Below the pieces are notes generated by a model. It did not search any database. It saw nothing but the letters and a program-made list of their open reading frames with translations, and had not been told where the DNA came from. This document shows, piece by piece, positions 28,951 through 37,097 of a stretch of DNA of 56,168 bases (position 1 is its first letter; each line of letters begins with the position of its first letter). The DNA lies in assembly GCA_025464995.1 (NCBI GenBank), contig JAODMO010000040.1, forward strand, positions 1 through 56,168, read 5' to 3'. The translations under genes were made by a program, and so were the position numbers. The DNA is from Microbacteriaceae bacterium. Its GTDB lineage: Bacteria > Actinomycetota > Actinomycetes > Actinomycetales > Microbacteriaceae.

Positions 28951-30505
28951 CGTTGATCGTCCACACCGGGTTCAGTTCGAGCTTCGAGATCTCCGGCGTC
29001 GTGACGGCGTACTGGCCGGGCTGCACGATCGGCACGAAGGGTCCGCTCTCGTTCGCTGCCGTCTGCCAGGCCTCGTAGGCGGCGACCCGGTCGTCGCCGG
29101 TCGCTGCTGTAGCGGCGGCCGCCGCTGCCGTGACCGCCTCGTTCGTTCCGGCGGCCCAGCCCGCGCGCAGCCCGAGCGACTGCCCCGGGTTGAAGACGAG
29201 GTAGTTCGACGGGTCGGGGAAGTCGGGGCCCCAGTACATGATCCCCGACTGGAGGGTGCCGGCGCGGAACGCGTCGAGGAAGGTCGCGATGGGTCCGGGC
29301 GCGAGCGTCAGGGTGATGCCGACATCCTTGAGCTGCGACTGGATCGCCTCGGCGAGGGTCTGCATCTGCAGTCCGTTGACCGTGATGTCGTTCGGGTAGG
29401 AGAAGGTGACTTCCTCACCGTCGTAGCCCGATGCCGCGAGGGCCTTCTTCGCCGCGTCGAGGTCGAACTGGTTCGACGGGTCGGACTTCAGCGCGCCCGT
29501 GAAGATCGACGGCACCATTCCGCCCGGCTGCACGGCACCCTCGCCTGCGATGGAGAGGATCTTGTCGTAGTCGATGCCCTGGCGCACGGCCTTGAGGAAG
29601 TCGGGCTGGTTGGTGACGCCCGCGCTGACGGCGGCATCCTGGTTGAACCAGGAGTAGATCAGGTACGGCGAGACGTTCTTGACGACGTTCACGCCGTCGC
29701 CCATGTCGGAGACCTGGTCGGCGTTGAGGTCGAGAGCCACCTGGGCGGCACCGGCCTGCACGTTGATCTTCTGCGTCGAGCCCTCGACGTTCTCGAGAAC
29801 GACGCGGCTGTAGGCGGGTGCCTCGCCCGCGTACTCGGGGTTCAGCTTGAGCGTGACCTTGGTCGTGACGCTGTACGCCTCGAGCATGTAAGGGCCGGAT
29901 CCGGCGGATGTCTCGTTGAGGAACGCCTCGGCGTCGTCGTCGGCACCCGTGGAGCCGCCGTTCGCCAGGAGGAGCTTCGAGTTCACGATTCCGAGCGACG
30001 GGTTCGGCAGGATGAAGGGCAGTGCGGGGTTGGAGGTCGCGCTCGTCAGGGTGACGGTGTCGTCGCCGGTCTTCGCGACGGTCACGCCGTCGAGCAGGAA
30101 CGACGGGTTGCCGGCGATGCCCTGCACCCGCTGGTAGGAGAAGACGATGTCGTCGGCGGTGACGGGTGTGCCGTCGGAGAAGGTGTGCTCGCCGTCGAGG
30201 GTGAGCGTGAGGACCGTGTTGTCCTCGTTCTCCTCGTAGGTGGCCACGCCCGGAACGACTGTCGTCACGTCGCTGCCCTCGAAGTCGAGGGCCGTCTCGT
30301 AGATGGCCTTGTCGACGATGCTGCCGGTGAGCTCGAAGGCTCGGCCGGGGTCGGTCGTCTTGAGGTCGAACGACTTGTCGATGACGAGCGTCTTGGCGCT
30401 CGAGTCGCTCGGGCCGGACGGCGAGGCGGAACAGGCCGAGACCGTCAATACCGAGGCCAGTCCGATGGCCAGAAGCGCGGGCGCCCTCAGGCGGTTCTTC
30501 AACAT
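28934..30505 (-). CDS. Substrate-binding lipoprotein of the second peptide importer
   Basis: 523 residues. Family 5 binding protein: basic start MLKNRLR, hydrophobic core, lipobox TVSAC near residue 25, then a Ser/Pro linker. The mature part has FDLKTTDPGRAFELTGS, TLDGEHTFSDGTPVTADD and GSGPYMLEAY. The ATG at 30505 with GAAGGG 7 bases upstream is preferred to a GTG five codons earlier. TATAAC on the minus strand (30541-30546) is a good -10 about 35 bases before the start. It heads a six-gene operon to 24984. Ligand not predicted, though the M19 dipeptidase across the convergent junction suggests peptides. Confidence 0.9.
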   Translation of the reverse strand: MLKNRLRAPALLAIGLASVLTVSACSASPSGPSDSSAKTLVIDKSFDLKTTDPGRAFELTGSIVDKAIYETALDFEGSDVTTVVPGVATYEENEDNTVLTLTLDGEHTFSDGTPVTADDIVFSYQRVQGIAGNPSFLLDGVTVAKTGDDTVTLTSATSNPALPFILPNPSLGIVNSKLLLANGGSTGADDDAEAFLNETSAGSGPYMLEAYSVTTKVTLKLNPEYAGEAPAYSRVVLENVEGSTQKINVQAGAAQVALDLNADQVSDMGDGVNVVKNVSPYLIYSWFNQDAAVSAGVTNQPDFLKAVRQGIDYDKILSIAGEGAVQPGGMVPSIFTGALKSDPSNQFDLDAAKKALAASGYDGEEVTFSYPNDITVNGLQMQTLAEAIQSQLKDVGITLTLAPGPIATFLDAFRAGTLQSGIMYWGPDFPDPSNYLVFNPGQSLGLRAGWAAGTNEAVTAAAAAATAATGDDRVAAYEAWQTAANESGPFVPIVQPGQYAVTTPEISKLELNPVWTINVADIK

Positions 30506-30594
30506 GTCGTTACCCTTCACTCGATCGATGTGTAGGTGACGTTATACGCCTGCGACGTTTCCGACTCGTTTCGCCGCGCGCGTGCGCCGGATCG

Positions 30595-31380
30595 CTACGA
30601 CGCCTCCGATGCCAGCACGCGATCGACGGCCGCCCGGTACGAGGCGTAGATATCCCGCCCGTTCAGGGCGTCGGTGACGATCCTGAACAGGAGGGCACGG
30701 ATGAGATGCTGCCGGAATCCCGCGTCGCCGCCGATCGTGTCGAACAGCGAGATCGGCGCCCCGTGGAAACACACGGCATCGACGGCGACGATCGCGACCG
30801 AGTACTCGGCGGGCCGCCAGAACAGCGACGGGTCGATGACGGCGGGCGGTGCTGTGTCGTCGAACAGGACGTTGCCCGCGAGGTCGGCGTGCACGATGCC
30901 CGACGGCGCGTCGACATGCTGCCGTGCCGCCACCAGGGCGGCGACGAATGGTGCCGCGTTCGCGACCGGGGCCTCCGCCTCGCCCCACGCGAACCGGTCG
31001 GCCCGCGCCCAGGCGTCGGTGCGGTGCGCGATGAATGCGGGGCGTGGCTCATCGGCGAGCGCGGCGGCGAAGCGGCGGCCGACATCCGCGACGTCGTGCC
31101 ACCGGTCCACGGGGTGAGAGCCGCGGACGAAGGGGAACGCACTCCAGTCGTCGACCAGCAGCTCCCCCGACCGGCTGCGAACGGGAAGGCTCACGCGGAG
31201 GCCGCTCGTCGCGAGCAGGGGCCGGGCCGTGTCGTCCAACCAGCCCAACGCCTCGACCGGCATGTCGAGCGGCTTGAGCACCAGGTCGCCGGCGTGCCAC
31301 GCCGTGCCCCGCCCGCCGGTCATCTTCTCCGCGCGCCCACGCGCCCCGAACGCCTCCATGACGACGTGCGAGGGATGCAT
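30595..31380 (-). CDS. TIGR02569-type actinobacterial kinase-like protein
   Basis: 261 residues. It resembles the aminoglycoside-phosphotransferase/kinase-like fold: GGRGTAWHAGDLVLKPL near the start (nucleotide loop and Lys) and the catalytic loop GIVHADLAGNVLFD followed by PAVIDPSLFWRP (in place of the usual HxDxxxxN and DxD). This pattern is that of a conserved actinobacterial family (TIGR02569) with no established substrate. Two adjacent ATGs are possible (31383 and 31380); the second is preferred because TATTCT lies 6 bases before it, the window's leaderless layout. Resistance activity is not implied. Confidence 0.75.
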   Translation of the reverse strand: MHPSHVVMEAFGARGRAEKMTGGRGTAWHAGDLVLKPLDMPVEALGWLDDTARPLLATSGLRVSLPVRSRSGELLVDDWSAFPFVRGSHPVDRWHDVADVGRRFAAALADEPRPAFIAHRTDAWARADRFAWGEAEAPVANAAPFVAALVAARQHVDAPSGIVHADLAGNVLFDDTAPPAVIDPSLFWRPAEYSVAIVAVDAVCFHGAPISLFDTIGGDAGFRQHLIRALLFRIVTDALNGRDIYASYRAAVDRVLASEAS

Positions 31381-31386
31381 CATCCG

Positions 31387-31392
31387 AGAATA
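31387..31392 (-). promoter_or_regulatory. Leaderless -10 element (TATTCT) for the kinase-like gene
   Basis: On the minus strand TATTCT, six bases, ATG at 31380. The intervening six bases include the alternative ATG at 31383. Confidence 0.45.
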
Positions 31393-31477
31393 CTGAGACG
31401 AGGCAACCGCTGTGGGCGGCGGCGCACGGTGCGTAGTGTGAAGCGCACGCACGAACGGCACATCTCCGAGGAGCCCC

Positions 31478-32413
31478 ATGAAGACTTTCACCCTGCCCGG
31501 CACCGAGATCGTCGCACCCAACGTGGTGCTCGGACTCATGCGCATCGCCGACAAGACCGACGACGAGGTGCGCGAACTCGTGACGACGGCCCGCGACGCC
31601 GGCATCGACTTCCTCGACCACGCCGACGTGTACGGCGACGAGTTGCACGGTTGCGAGCGCCGCTTCGCGGAGGCCATGCGCCTCACCCCCGCCGAACGCG
31701 CGGAACTCACCATCCAGACGAAAGCGGGCATCGTCCGCGACGGGCCGTACTTCGACTTCTCCTACGAGCACATCATCGAGTCGGTGGAGGGGTCGCTCTC
31801 CGCGCTCGACACGGACTACATCGACATCCTGCTCCTGCACCGTCCCGACGCCCTGGTGGAGCCCGAGGAGGTCGCCCGCGCCTTCGACGAGCTCGAGTCG
31901 AGCGGCAAGGTGCGCGCCTTCGGCGTCTCCAACCACACGCCTCGGCAGATCGACCTGCTCAAGCGGTACGTGCGCCAGCCCATCGTCGCCAACCAGCTCC
32001 AGCTGTCGATCACCCACGCGCCGATCATCGCCCAGGGCGTCGCGGCGAACATGACCGCGGAGACGCAGTCGATCACGCTCGACGGCGGCGGGATCCTCGA
32101 CTACTGCAGGCTCAACGACATCACCGTGCAGGCGTGGTCGCCCTTCCAAGCCGGCTTCTTCACGGGCGTCTTCCTCGGCTCGCCCGACTACCCGGAGCTG
32201 AACGCGGTCATCGACCGGCTCGCCGCCGCCTACGACGTGCCGGCGATCGCCATAGCCACGGCCTGGATCACCCGCCATCCCGCGAACATGCAGGTGGTGC
32301 TCGGCACCACGAGCCCCGAGCGTGTCGCGGGCGCCGCGCGGGGATCCGATGTGCCCCTCACCCGCCCGGAGTGGTACGAGCTCTTCCGGGCGGCGGGGCA
32401 CATCGTCCCGTAG
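31478..32413 (+). CDS. Aldo/keto reductase (YdhF-like)
   Basis: 311 residues. NADPH-dependent (alpha/beta)8 reductase. Catalytic tetrad seen as Asp and Tyr in FLDHADVYGDE, Lys in IQTKAGI and His in LLLHRPDALVEP. Cofactor-side motifs: RAFGVSNHTPRQID and, near the end, VVLGTTSPERV. The ATG at 31478 has GAGGAG 7 bases upstream, and a TAGTGT -10 candidate lies about 40 bases before it. It stands alone between oppositely oriented genes. Substrate not predictable. Confidence 0.9.
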   Translation: MKTFTLPGTEIVAPNVVLGLMRIADKTDDEVRELVTTARDAGIDFLDHADVYGDELHGCERRFAEAMRLTPAERAELTIQTKAGIVRDGPYFDFSYEHIIESVEGSLSALDTDYIDILLLHRPDALVEPEEVARAFDELESSGKVRAFGVSNHTPRQIDLLKRYVRQPIVANQLQLSITHAPIIAQGVAANMTAETQSITLDGGGILDYCRLNDITVQAWSPFQAGFFTGVFLGSPDYPELNAVIDRLAAAYDVPAIAIATAWITRHPANMQVVLGTTSPERVAGAARGSDVPLTRPEWYELFRAAGHIVP

Positions 32414-32430
32414 CGCTGCCTCTCGCGCCG

Positions 32431-33351
32431 CTACAGCACGCTCTTCGGCAAGCGGTGGATCGTCACCGCTCCGACGGCGGCGAAGGGATGCAGCGGGTCT
32501 GGGGCCCCCGATCCCGTCGGGCCGCCCAGCCGTGAGTGCCCGACAGCGCTGAGCACCGCGAAGGCGTCGCCCCTGTCCCACCCGTTGTCGTCGACGAGGA
32601 ACCCGAACACGTCCTCGTAGCCGCGCCGGATGCTCTCCTGCACCGGGTCGCCGAGACCGACGAAGATCCACTCGTCCGGCGTCTCGACGCGGGGCGCCCG
32701 CAGCGGCATCCCGTGCACCAGGTCGACGCTGACGACCGCGACTCCCTCCGCCTCGATGGCGACGAACGACGACTCGCCCTCGGCCATGATGGCGTGGATG
32801 TCGCCGATGGAGAGGAGCGCACCGTCAACCATGACCGGCAGGTAGACGACCGAGCCGGGCTTGCAGTCGGTGAGGTCCATGTTGCCGCCCTGCCCGTAGG
32901 TGGGCATGATCGTCGAGTTCGACCCCTCCGCGGGCGCCGTACCGATGCATCCGATCATGGGGAGAGCCGCAAACACGTGGCGCTCGGTCACGTGCACCCC
33001 GTCGGCGTCGATCGGCACCTTCCGGGTGAACATCTCCTCGCCCATGACGTGCTGAAGTGCGCCCGAGCCGGGAAGGCTCACCGACCAGCCGTAGTCCTTC
33101 AGCCGGATCTCATGGATGGAGACGGCGAGCGTGTCGCCCGGCTTGGCGCCCTCCACGTACAGCGGCCCGGTGACGGGGTTGATCTGCGCGGTGAGCTTGG
33201 CCATGTCCTTGTGCTCGTGCAGCTGCGCGTAGACGGCGTCACTCGTCTCGAACGCGATCCGCTCCCCCGTGCCGGGAGCAATGCGCAGCGCGGGCGGCTC
33301 GTCGGGCGAGAAGTGCGGCTTGCCGTGGGTCTTGTCGAGGAAGTGCTCCAT
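32431..33351 (-). CDS. Acetamidase/formamidase family protein
   Basis: 306 residues. FmdA_AmdA family, beta-rich amidases that release ammonia from formamide, acetamide or related amides. Family phrases: NPVTGPLYVEGAKPGDTLAV (about 58-77), FAALPMIGCIGTAPAEG (about 128-144), GQGGNMDLTDCKPGSVVYLP (about 155-174) and IMAEGESSFVAIEAEG. The protein is of the shorter type, about 300 residues rather than the 400 of FmdA. It follows the permease gene after 3 bases, with GGAGG inside that gene's end, so it is cotranslated. With the permease and iminopeptidase it suggests nitrogen scavenging. Confidence 0.88.
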   Translation of the reverse strand: MEHFLDKTHGKPHFSPDEPPALRIAPGTGERIAFETSDAVYAQLHEHKDMAKLTAQINPVTGPLYVEGAKPGDTLAVSIHEIRLKDYGWSVSLPGSGALQHVMGEEMFTRKVPIDADGVHVTERHVFAALPMIGCIGTAPAEGSNSTIMPTYGQGGNMDLTDCKPGSVVYLPVMVDGALLSIGDIHAIMAEGESSFVAIEAEGVAVVSVDLVHGMPLRAPRVETPDEWIFVGLGDPVQESIRRGYEDVFGFLVDDNGWDRGDAFAVLSAVGHSRLGGPTGSGAPDPLHPFAAVGAVTIHRLPKSVL

Positions 33352-33354
33352 GGT

Positions 33355-34800
33355 TCACACGCCTCCGCGTTCGCCGGTGGCAGGAACCTCGACCCCGCCG
33401 TCGGCGCCCTCACCACTCAGCACCGTCTTCCGTCCGGTGTGGCGGTAGTAGAAGAAGACCCCGGCGCCGATGACCAGCCACACGATGCCACCGACCTTCG
33501 CCTCGACGTTCGCGTTGAGGAGCACGTATCCGATGATGAGGAAGCCGACGACCGGCACCACGAGGTGCAAGAGGTAGTTCTTCGACTTCTTGCGCACGAT
33601 GTAGTGCACGATCACCGAGAGGTGCAGCATCATGAACCCGAAGAGCGCCCCGAAGTTCACCAGCGACGAGATGAGGTCGATCTGGCCCACGAAGAACAGC
33701 ACGAGGATCGCCGAGAGACCGGAGACGACGAGAATCGCGGCCTGCGGCACCTGGCGCTTGTTGATCTTGTTGAGGAACCTCGGCAGCTGGCGGTCGCGGC
33801 TCATGGAGAAGAGCAGGCGGGATGTGGCCGCCTGCGCCGCCATGGCGTTGGCGATGCCTACGGCGAGAACGTTCACGACGAAGAAGGCTGTCGCCCAGCC
33901 GCTGTTCGACGCAGCCTCGACGAGGAGGAAGAAGGCGTTGCCGACCTCGTCGTCGCCGAACGATTCGCGTCCCCCGGCGAGGGCGCTCGCGAGCCAGGTC
34001 TGCAGGATGAAGCAGAACGCGACGATGAACAGGGCGATGATCATCGCCTTGCCCGCCGAGTTGCGCCGCCCGGTCGACTCCTCGGCCATCGTCGAGATGC
34101 CGTCGAAGCCGAGGAAGCTGAGCACCGCGATCGAGAGAGCAGACGCGATGAGGGGGCCACTCACCTTGCTCGCGTCCCAGATGGGGTCTGTGGTGAACTC
34201 GGCGCCCGGGATCGTTCCGCCGTTCAGAGCGGTGACCGCGATGATGACGAAGATGACGATGAAGACGACCTCGATGGCGAGGAAGACGCGGTTCATCCGC
34301 TTGATCGAGCTGATGCCGAGCAGGTTGATGACGGTGTTGATCGCCACGAAGATCAGCGCCCACATCCATCGCGGCGTGCCGGGGAAGATGCCGATCATCG
34401 ACTCGGCGGCGAACACGTAGAGGAGGGTCGGCACGAGGAGGTAGTCGAGCAGGATGGCCCAGCCGGCGAAGAAGCCGGCGGCGGGATGGATGCCCCGGCC
34501 CACGTAGGAGAACACCGAGCCGGCGAGCGGGATCGACTTCGCCATCTGCGCGTAGGCGATCGCGGTGAAGATCATCGCGATGAGACCGATGAGATACACG
34601 AGCGGCACCATGCCCGCCGACGCGTTGTACACGGTGCCGAATATGGCCCACGGCGCGATGGGCACCATGAAGATGAGGCCGTAGATCAGGAGGTCGGCGG
34701 TGGACACCGACCGCTTCAGCTCCTGTTTGTATCCGTACGATTCGAGCTGCTCCTGCGGGCTGATCTCCGCGGGCCGCTCGTGGTGGTGGTGCGTGGTCAT
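33355..34800 (-). CDS. APC-family amino acid/amine permease
   Basis: 481 residues with about 12 membrane segments, from about residue 35 to 445. The N-terminal cytoplasmic part is His-rich (HHHH near residue 4). Amino acid-polyamine-organocation marks: an unwound first helix and AQMAKSIPLAGSVFSYVGRG (about 87-106), then FLGFDGISTMAEES in helix 6. ATG at 34800 with GAAGGA upstream. It lies between the iminopeptidase (upstream, 43 bases) and the amidase. Substrate is probably an amino acid or amide released by the neighbouring enzymes; direction and ion coupling cannot be read. Confidence 0.9.
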   Translation of the reverse strand: MTTHHHHERPAEISPQEQLESYGYKQELKRSVSTADLLIYGLIFMVPIAPWAIFGTVYNASAGMVPLVYLIGLIAMIFTAIAYAQMAKSIPLAGSVFSYVGRGIHPAAGFFAGWAILLDYLLVPTLLYVFAAESMIGIFPGTPRWMWALIFVAINTVINLLGISSIKRMNRVFLAIEVVFIVIFVIIAVTALNGGTIPGAEFTTDPIWDASKVSGPLIASALSIAVLSFLGFDGISTMAEESTGRRNSAGKAMIIALFIVAFCFILQTWLASALAGGRESFGDDEVGNAFFLLVEAASNSGWATAFFVVNVLAVGIANAMAAQAATSRLLFSMSRDRQLPRFLNKINKRQVPQAAILVVSGLSAILVLFFVGQIDLISSLVNFGALFGFMMLHLSVIVHYIVRKKSKNYLLHLVVPVVGFLIIGYVLLNANVEAKVGGIVWLVIGAGVFFYYRHTGRKTVLSGEGADGGVEVPATGERGGV

Positions 34801-34843
34801 CTTCGGATCCTTCTTCTCGGTGTCGGGTGGGTGTCGATCGTGG

Positions 34844-35743
34844 TCAGTGGTCGTGGCGGGCGAGGAAGTCGGCGATCACCCGACGGAACTCCTCCGGGTG
34901 TTCGAGGTGGACACAGTGACTGGCATCGGGGAAGACGTGCGTGACGGCGCCCGGAATCCCCTCGGCGAAGGGTCGCCAGGTCGCGGGCGTCGCCTCATCC
35001 TCTTCGCCTGCGACGACGAGCGTCGGAACGTCGATCGAGTGCACCCGGTCGACGATCGACCAGTCGCGCAGCGTTCCGACGACGTGGAACTCGTTCGGCC
35101 CGTTCATCGTGTGGTAGACGGTGGGCTCGGCCTCCATCTGCTCCTCGCTCTCGCGGAAATCGTCGGGAGTCGGCACGATCTTGCAGACGTGACGCTCGTA
35201 GAAGACCTCGGCGGCGCGGAGGTACTCCGGGTCGCTCGTGGTTCCGGATGCCTCGTGGGCGCTGAGGGTGGCCTCGACGTCTCCGGGCAGCTTCGCGCGC
35301 AGTTCCGCCGCGCCCTCGACCCACAGCTGCATCGACGCCGGAGAGTTGCAGATGGCGAGTGCGCGCAGGCCCTCGGGTCGACGAGTAGCGATCTCAGCAC
35401 CCAGCATCCCGCCCCACGACTGGCCGAGGAGGTGGTACTCGGTGAGGCCCAGGTGCTCGACGAGGTTGCTGAACTCGTCGACGAACAGCTGCGGCGTCCA
35501 GAACTCCGCGGGCGCGTCGGGCAGGTGCGTGCTGTTGCCGCAGCCGAGCTGGTCGTAGTGGATGACGCGGCGGCCGGTGTCGGAGAGGGCCTCGAGATTG
35601 CGCAGGTAGTTGTGGGCCATGCCGGGGCCGCCGTGCAGCACGACGAGCGGGAGGGCGCCCGGCCGCGGAAGATCTGGCTCGGTGATGCGCACCCACGTCT
35701 CCCACTCACCGAAGGGGATCGACTGCGTAATGACATTCGGCAC
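34844..35743 (-). CDS. Proline iminopeptidase-type alpha/beta hydrolase (S33)
   Basis: 299 residues from a GTG with AGGAG 5 bases upstream. Alpha/beta-hydrolase order: VVLHGGPGMAHNYL (oxyanion, HGGPG), YDQLGCGNSTHLP, nucleophile Ser in GQSWGGMLG, acid in VVAGEEDEATP, His in DASHCVH. The HGGPG and DQxGxGxS pair is typical of prolyl iminopeptidases and L-amino-acid amidases, which use a free N-terminus. First gene of the three-gene operon facing the GntR regulator. Peptide, amino-acid amide or lactone substrates are all possible, and the amidase neighbour favours amide use. Confidence 0.87.
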   Translation of the reverse strand: MPNVITQSIPFGEWETWVRITEPDLPRPGALPLVVLHGGPGMAHNYLRNLEALSDTGRRVIHYDQLGCGNSTHLPDAPAEFWTPQLFVDEFSNLVEHLGLTEYHLLGQSWGGMLGAEIATRRPEGLRALAICNSPASMQLWVEGAAELRAKLPGDVEATLSAHEASGTTSDPEYLRAAEVFYERHVCKIVPTPDDFRESEEQMEAEPTVYHTMNGPNEFHVVGTLRDWSIVDRVHSIDVPTLVVAGEEDEATPATWRPFAEGIPGAVTHVFPDASHCVHLEHPEEFRRVIADFLARHDH

Positions 35744-35787
35744 GGTTGCTCCTTCATCGGCTGCGATCCGCCCATCTTGGCCGACAA

Positions 35788-35808
35788 ATGGTCCCATATC
35801 AAGACCAT
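35788..35808. promoter_or_regulatory. Operator candidate ATGGTC-N9-GACCAT
   Basis: Perfect 6-bp inverted repeat in the divergent region between the iminopeptidase operon and the GntR/FadR-type gene. On the minus strand a TTGATA-N17-CAAGAT promoter overlaps it, so binding would block the operon. FadR-type operators often contain TGGTC/GACCA half-sites, though usually closer together. Confidence 0.5.
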
Positions 35809-35880
35809 AATCGTGACTTAACATGGACGACACACGGCGTCGGCGTCTCCGCCCGCGCCGCAGACATCGGAGGGGCACCT

Positions 35881-36630
35881 ATGGCGTCGGTTAAGGCTGC
35901 TCTGAGCACGCCCCTCACGGCGGCGTCGCGGGTCGACGAGCTCACCGACCGGCTCGTCACCGCCATCGCGATCGGCGAGTACCTGCCCGGTTCGAAGCTG
36001 CCATCGGAGCGGGACCTCGCGGCGTCGTTGCGGGTCGGGCGGATGACCGTGCGGGCCGCGATCGCCCGCCTCGTCGACCGCGGGCTGCTCGAGACCCAGC
36101 GGGGGCGCGGCGGCGGCTCGTTCGTGACGGAACAGTGGTCGGCATCATCCAGCGCCTCGGTGCACCGCACGCTCTCTGCGAGGTGGGGCTCGTTGCGCGA
36201 CACCTGCGAAGCGGTGAGCAGGCTGCATGGAACCATCTCGCGCGCGGCGGCGGAGAACCGGGACGACGACGACGTCACCGCATTGCGGCACCGGTTCGCC
36301 GCCTTCCGCGACGCAGAGTCGGGTCTGGAGTCGCAGAAGGCCGACGAACAGCTGCACCTCGCGATCTTCGCCGCGTCGCACAGCGAGACCCTCACGGGGG
36401 TGCTGCGTCAACTGGAGTCGGCGGTCAGCATCGTCGCTCCCGCCCACCTCTGGGGTGCTCCGGACGGCATGCGGGAGATGGAGGCGCGAGCGCTCGCCGA
36501 CCACGAACGACTCGTCGACGCCATCTGCGACCGGCGGGCGGATGATGCCAGCCGGATCGCCCGCGAGCACGCGAGGATCGACTTCGAGCTGCTCGAGGCG
36601 GCGCTCCGCAGGTCGGGCGTGGCAAACTGA
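35881..36630 (+). CDS. GntR-family (FadR/FCD-type) transcriptional regulator
   Basis: 249 residues. The N-terminal winged HTH (about 18-85) has GEYLPGSKLPSERDLAASLR, then VGRMTVRAAIARLVDRGLLE and the wing GRGGGSFV. The C-terminal all-helical FCD domain (about 105-240) includes FHxAI-like LHLAIFAASHSE and DHERLVDAICDRRADDA with metal-binding His/Asp positions. ATG at 35881 with GGAGGGG upstream. Divergent from the iminopeptidase-permease-amidase operon, which it probably represses through the ATGGTC/GACCAT site. Inducer probably a small carboxylate or amide product. Confidence 0.88.
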   Translation: MASVKAALSTPLTAASRVDELTDRLVTAIAIGEYLPGSKLPSERDLAASLRVGRMTVRAAIARLVDRGLLETQRGRGGGSFVTEQWSASSSASVHRTLSARWGSLRDTCEAVSRLHGTISRAAAENRDDDDVTALRHRFAAFRDAESGLESQKADEQLHLAIFAASHSETLTGVLRQLESAVSIVAPAHLWGAPDGMREMEARALADHERLVDAICDRRADDASRIAREHARIDFELLEAALRRSGVAN

Positions 36631-36658
36631 CGCCGCGCTCGGGCGTTTGTCGCCTCCC

Positions 36659-36687
36659 TTGACAAAGTCCGGCGAGCGCCGCATATT
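36659..36687 (+). promoter_or_regulatory. Housekeeping promoter TTGACA-N17-CATATT for the TfoX-N gene
   Basis: A perfect -35 hexamer TTGACA (36659-36664), a 17-base spacer and CATATT (36682-36687). Transcription would start about 22 bases before the ATG at 36717, leaving room for the GAGGGAG ribosome site. The clearest sigma-70-type promoter of the window. Confidence 0.7.
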
Positions 36688-36716
36688 CGGCGGATAGGCG
36701 ACCGAGGGAGCGATCC

Positions 36717-37079
36717 ATGTCCGGACAGCGTGCACCGATCATTCCCGACTCGAGCCCTCGGGAGGTGCTCGCGAGCCGGCTCCGCGGCGTGCTCGCCCCG
36801 CGTCCGGTCGTGCGTGAGGTGCGCATGTTCGGCGGCATCTCGTTCATGGTGGACGAACGGATGGCGGTCGCCGCCGGTCGCAACGGCGACCTGCTCGTGC
36901 GTGCCGATCCGGCGGCGTACGACGACCTGCTCGAACGCGGCGCCGAGCCGGCGAAGATGGGCAAGCGCCGGTCGATGGGCCGTGGGTGGATCTCGGTGCC
37001 CCAGGAGATCATCCGCGACGCGGAGGAGCTCGAGTACTGGGTCGGCGTCGGGCTCGACTCTCGTGATGCGAAGGGCTGA
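36717..37079 (+). CDS. TfoX N-terminal domain protein
   Basis: 120 residues, one TfoX_N domain. Landmarks: VREVRMFGGISFMVDERMAVA (in parts, about 32-52), DLLVRADPAAYDDLL, GRGWISVPQEI and a final helix. Stand-alone TfoX_N proteins are common in actinobacteria and have no settled role; competence regulation, known from gammaproteobacterial TfoX/Sxy, should not be assumed. ATG at 36717 follows GAGGGAG and a strong promoter. Convergent with the histidine kinase gene. Confidence 0.87.
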   Translation: MSGQRAPIIPDSSPREVLASRLRGVLAPRPVVREVRMFGGISFMVDERMAVAAGRNGDLLVRADPAAYDDLLERGAEPAKMGKRRSMGRGWISVPQEIIRDAEELEYWVGVGLDSRDAKG

Positions 37080-37097
37080 GGCGCGTTCCCTCAGCCC
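37073..37097. terminator. Bidirectional hairpin between convergent genes
   Basis: GGGCTGAGG, 7-base loop, CCTCAGCCC: perfect 9-bp stem spanning the stop codons of the TfoX-N gene (37077-37079) and the histidine kinase (37091-37093). It can serve both strands. No U tract. Confidence 0.6.

Noticed and set aside
32536..34944. 802-codon plus-strand ORF opposite the permease and amidase
   Set aside because: Composition is His/Asp/Arg/Val-rich as expected for an antisense frame of membrane-protein codons; no start or domain.
36717..37079. Natural competence role from the TfoX-N domain
   Set aside because: Stand-alone TfoX-N proteins in actinobacteria have no shown competence role, and no com genes are nearby.
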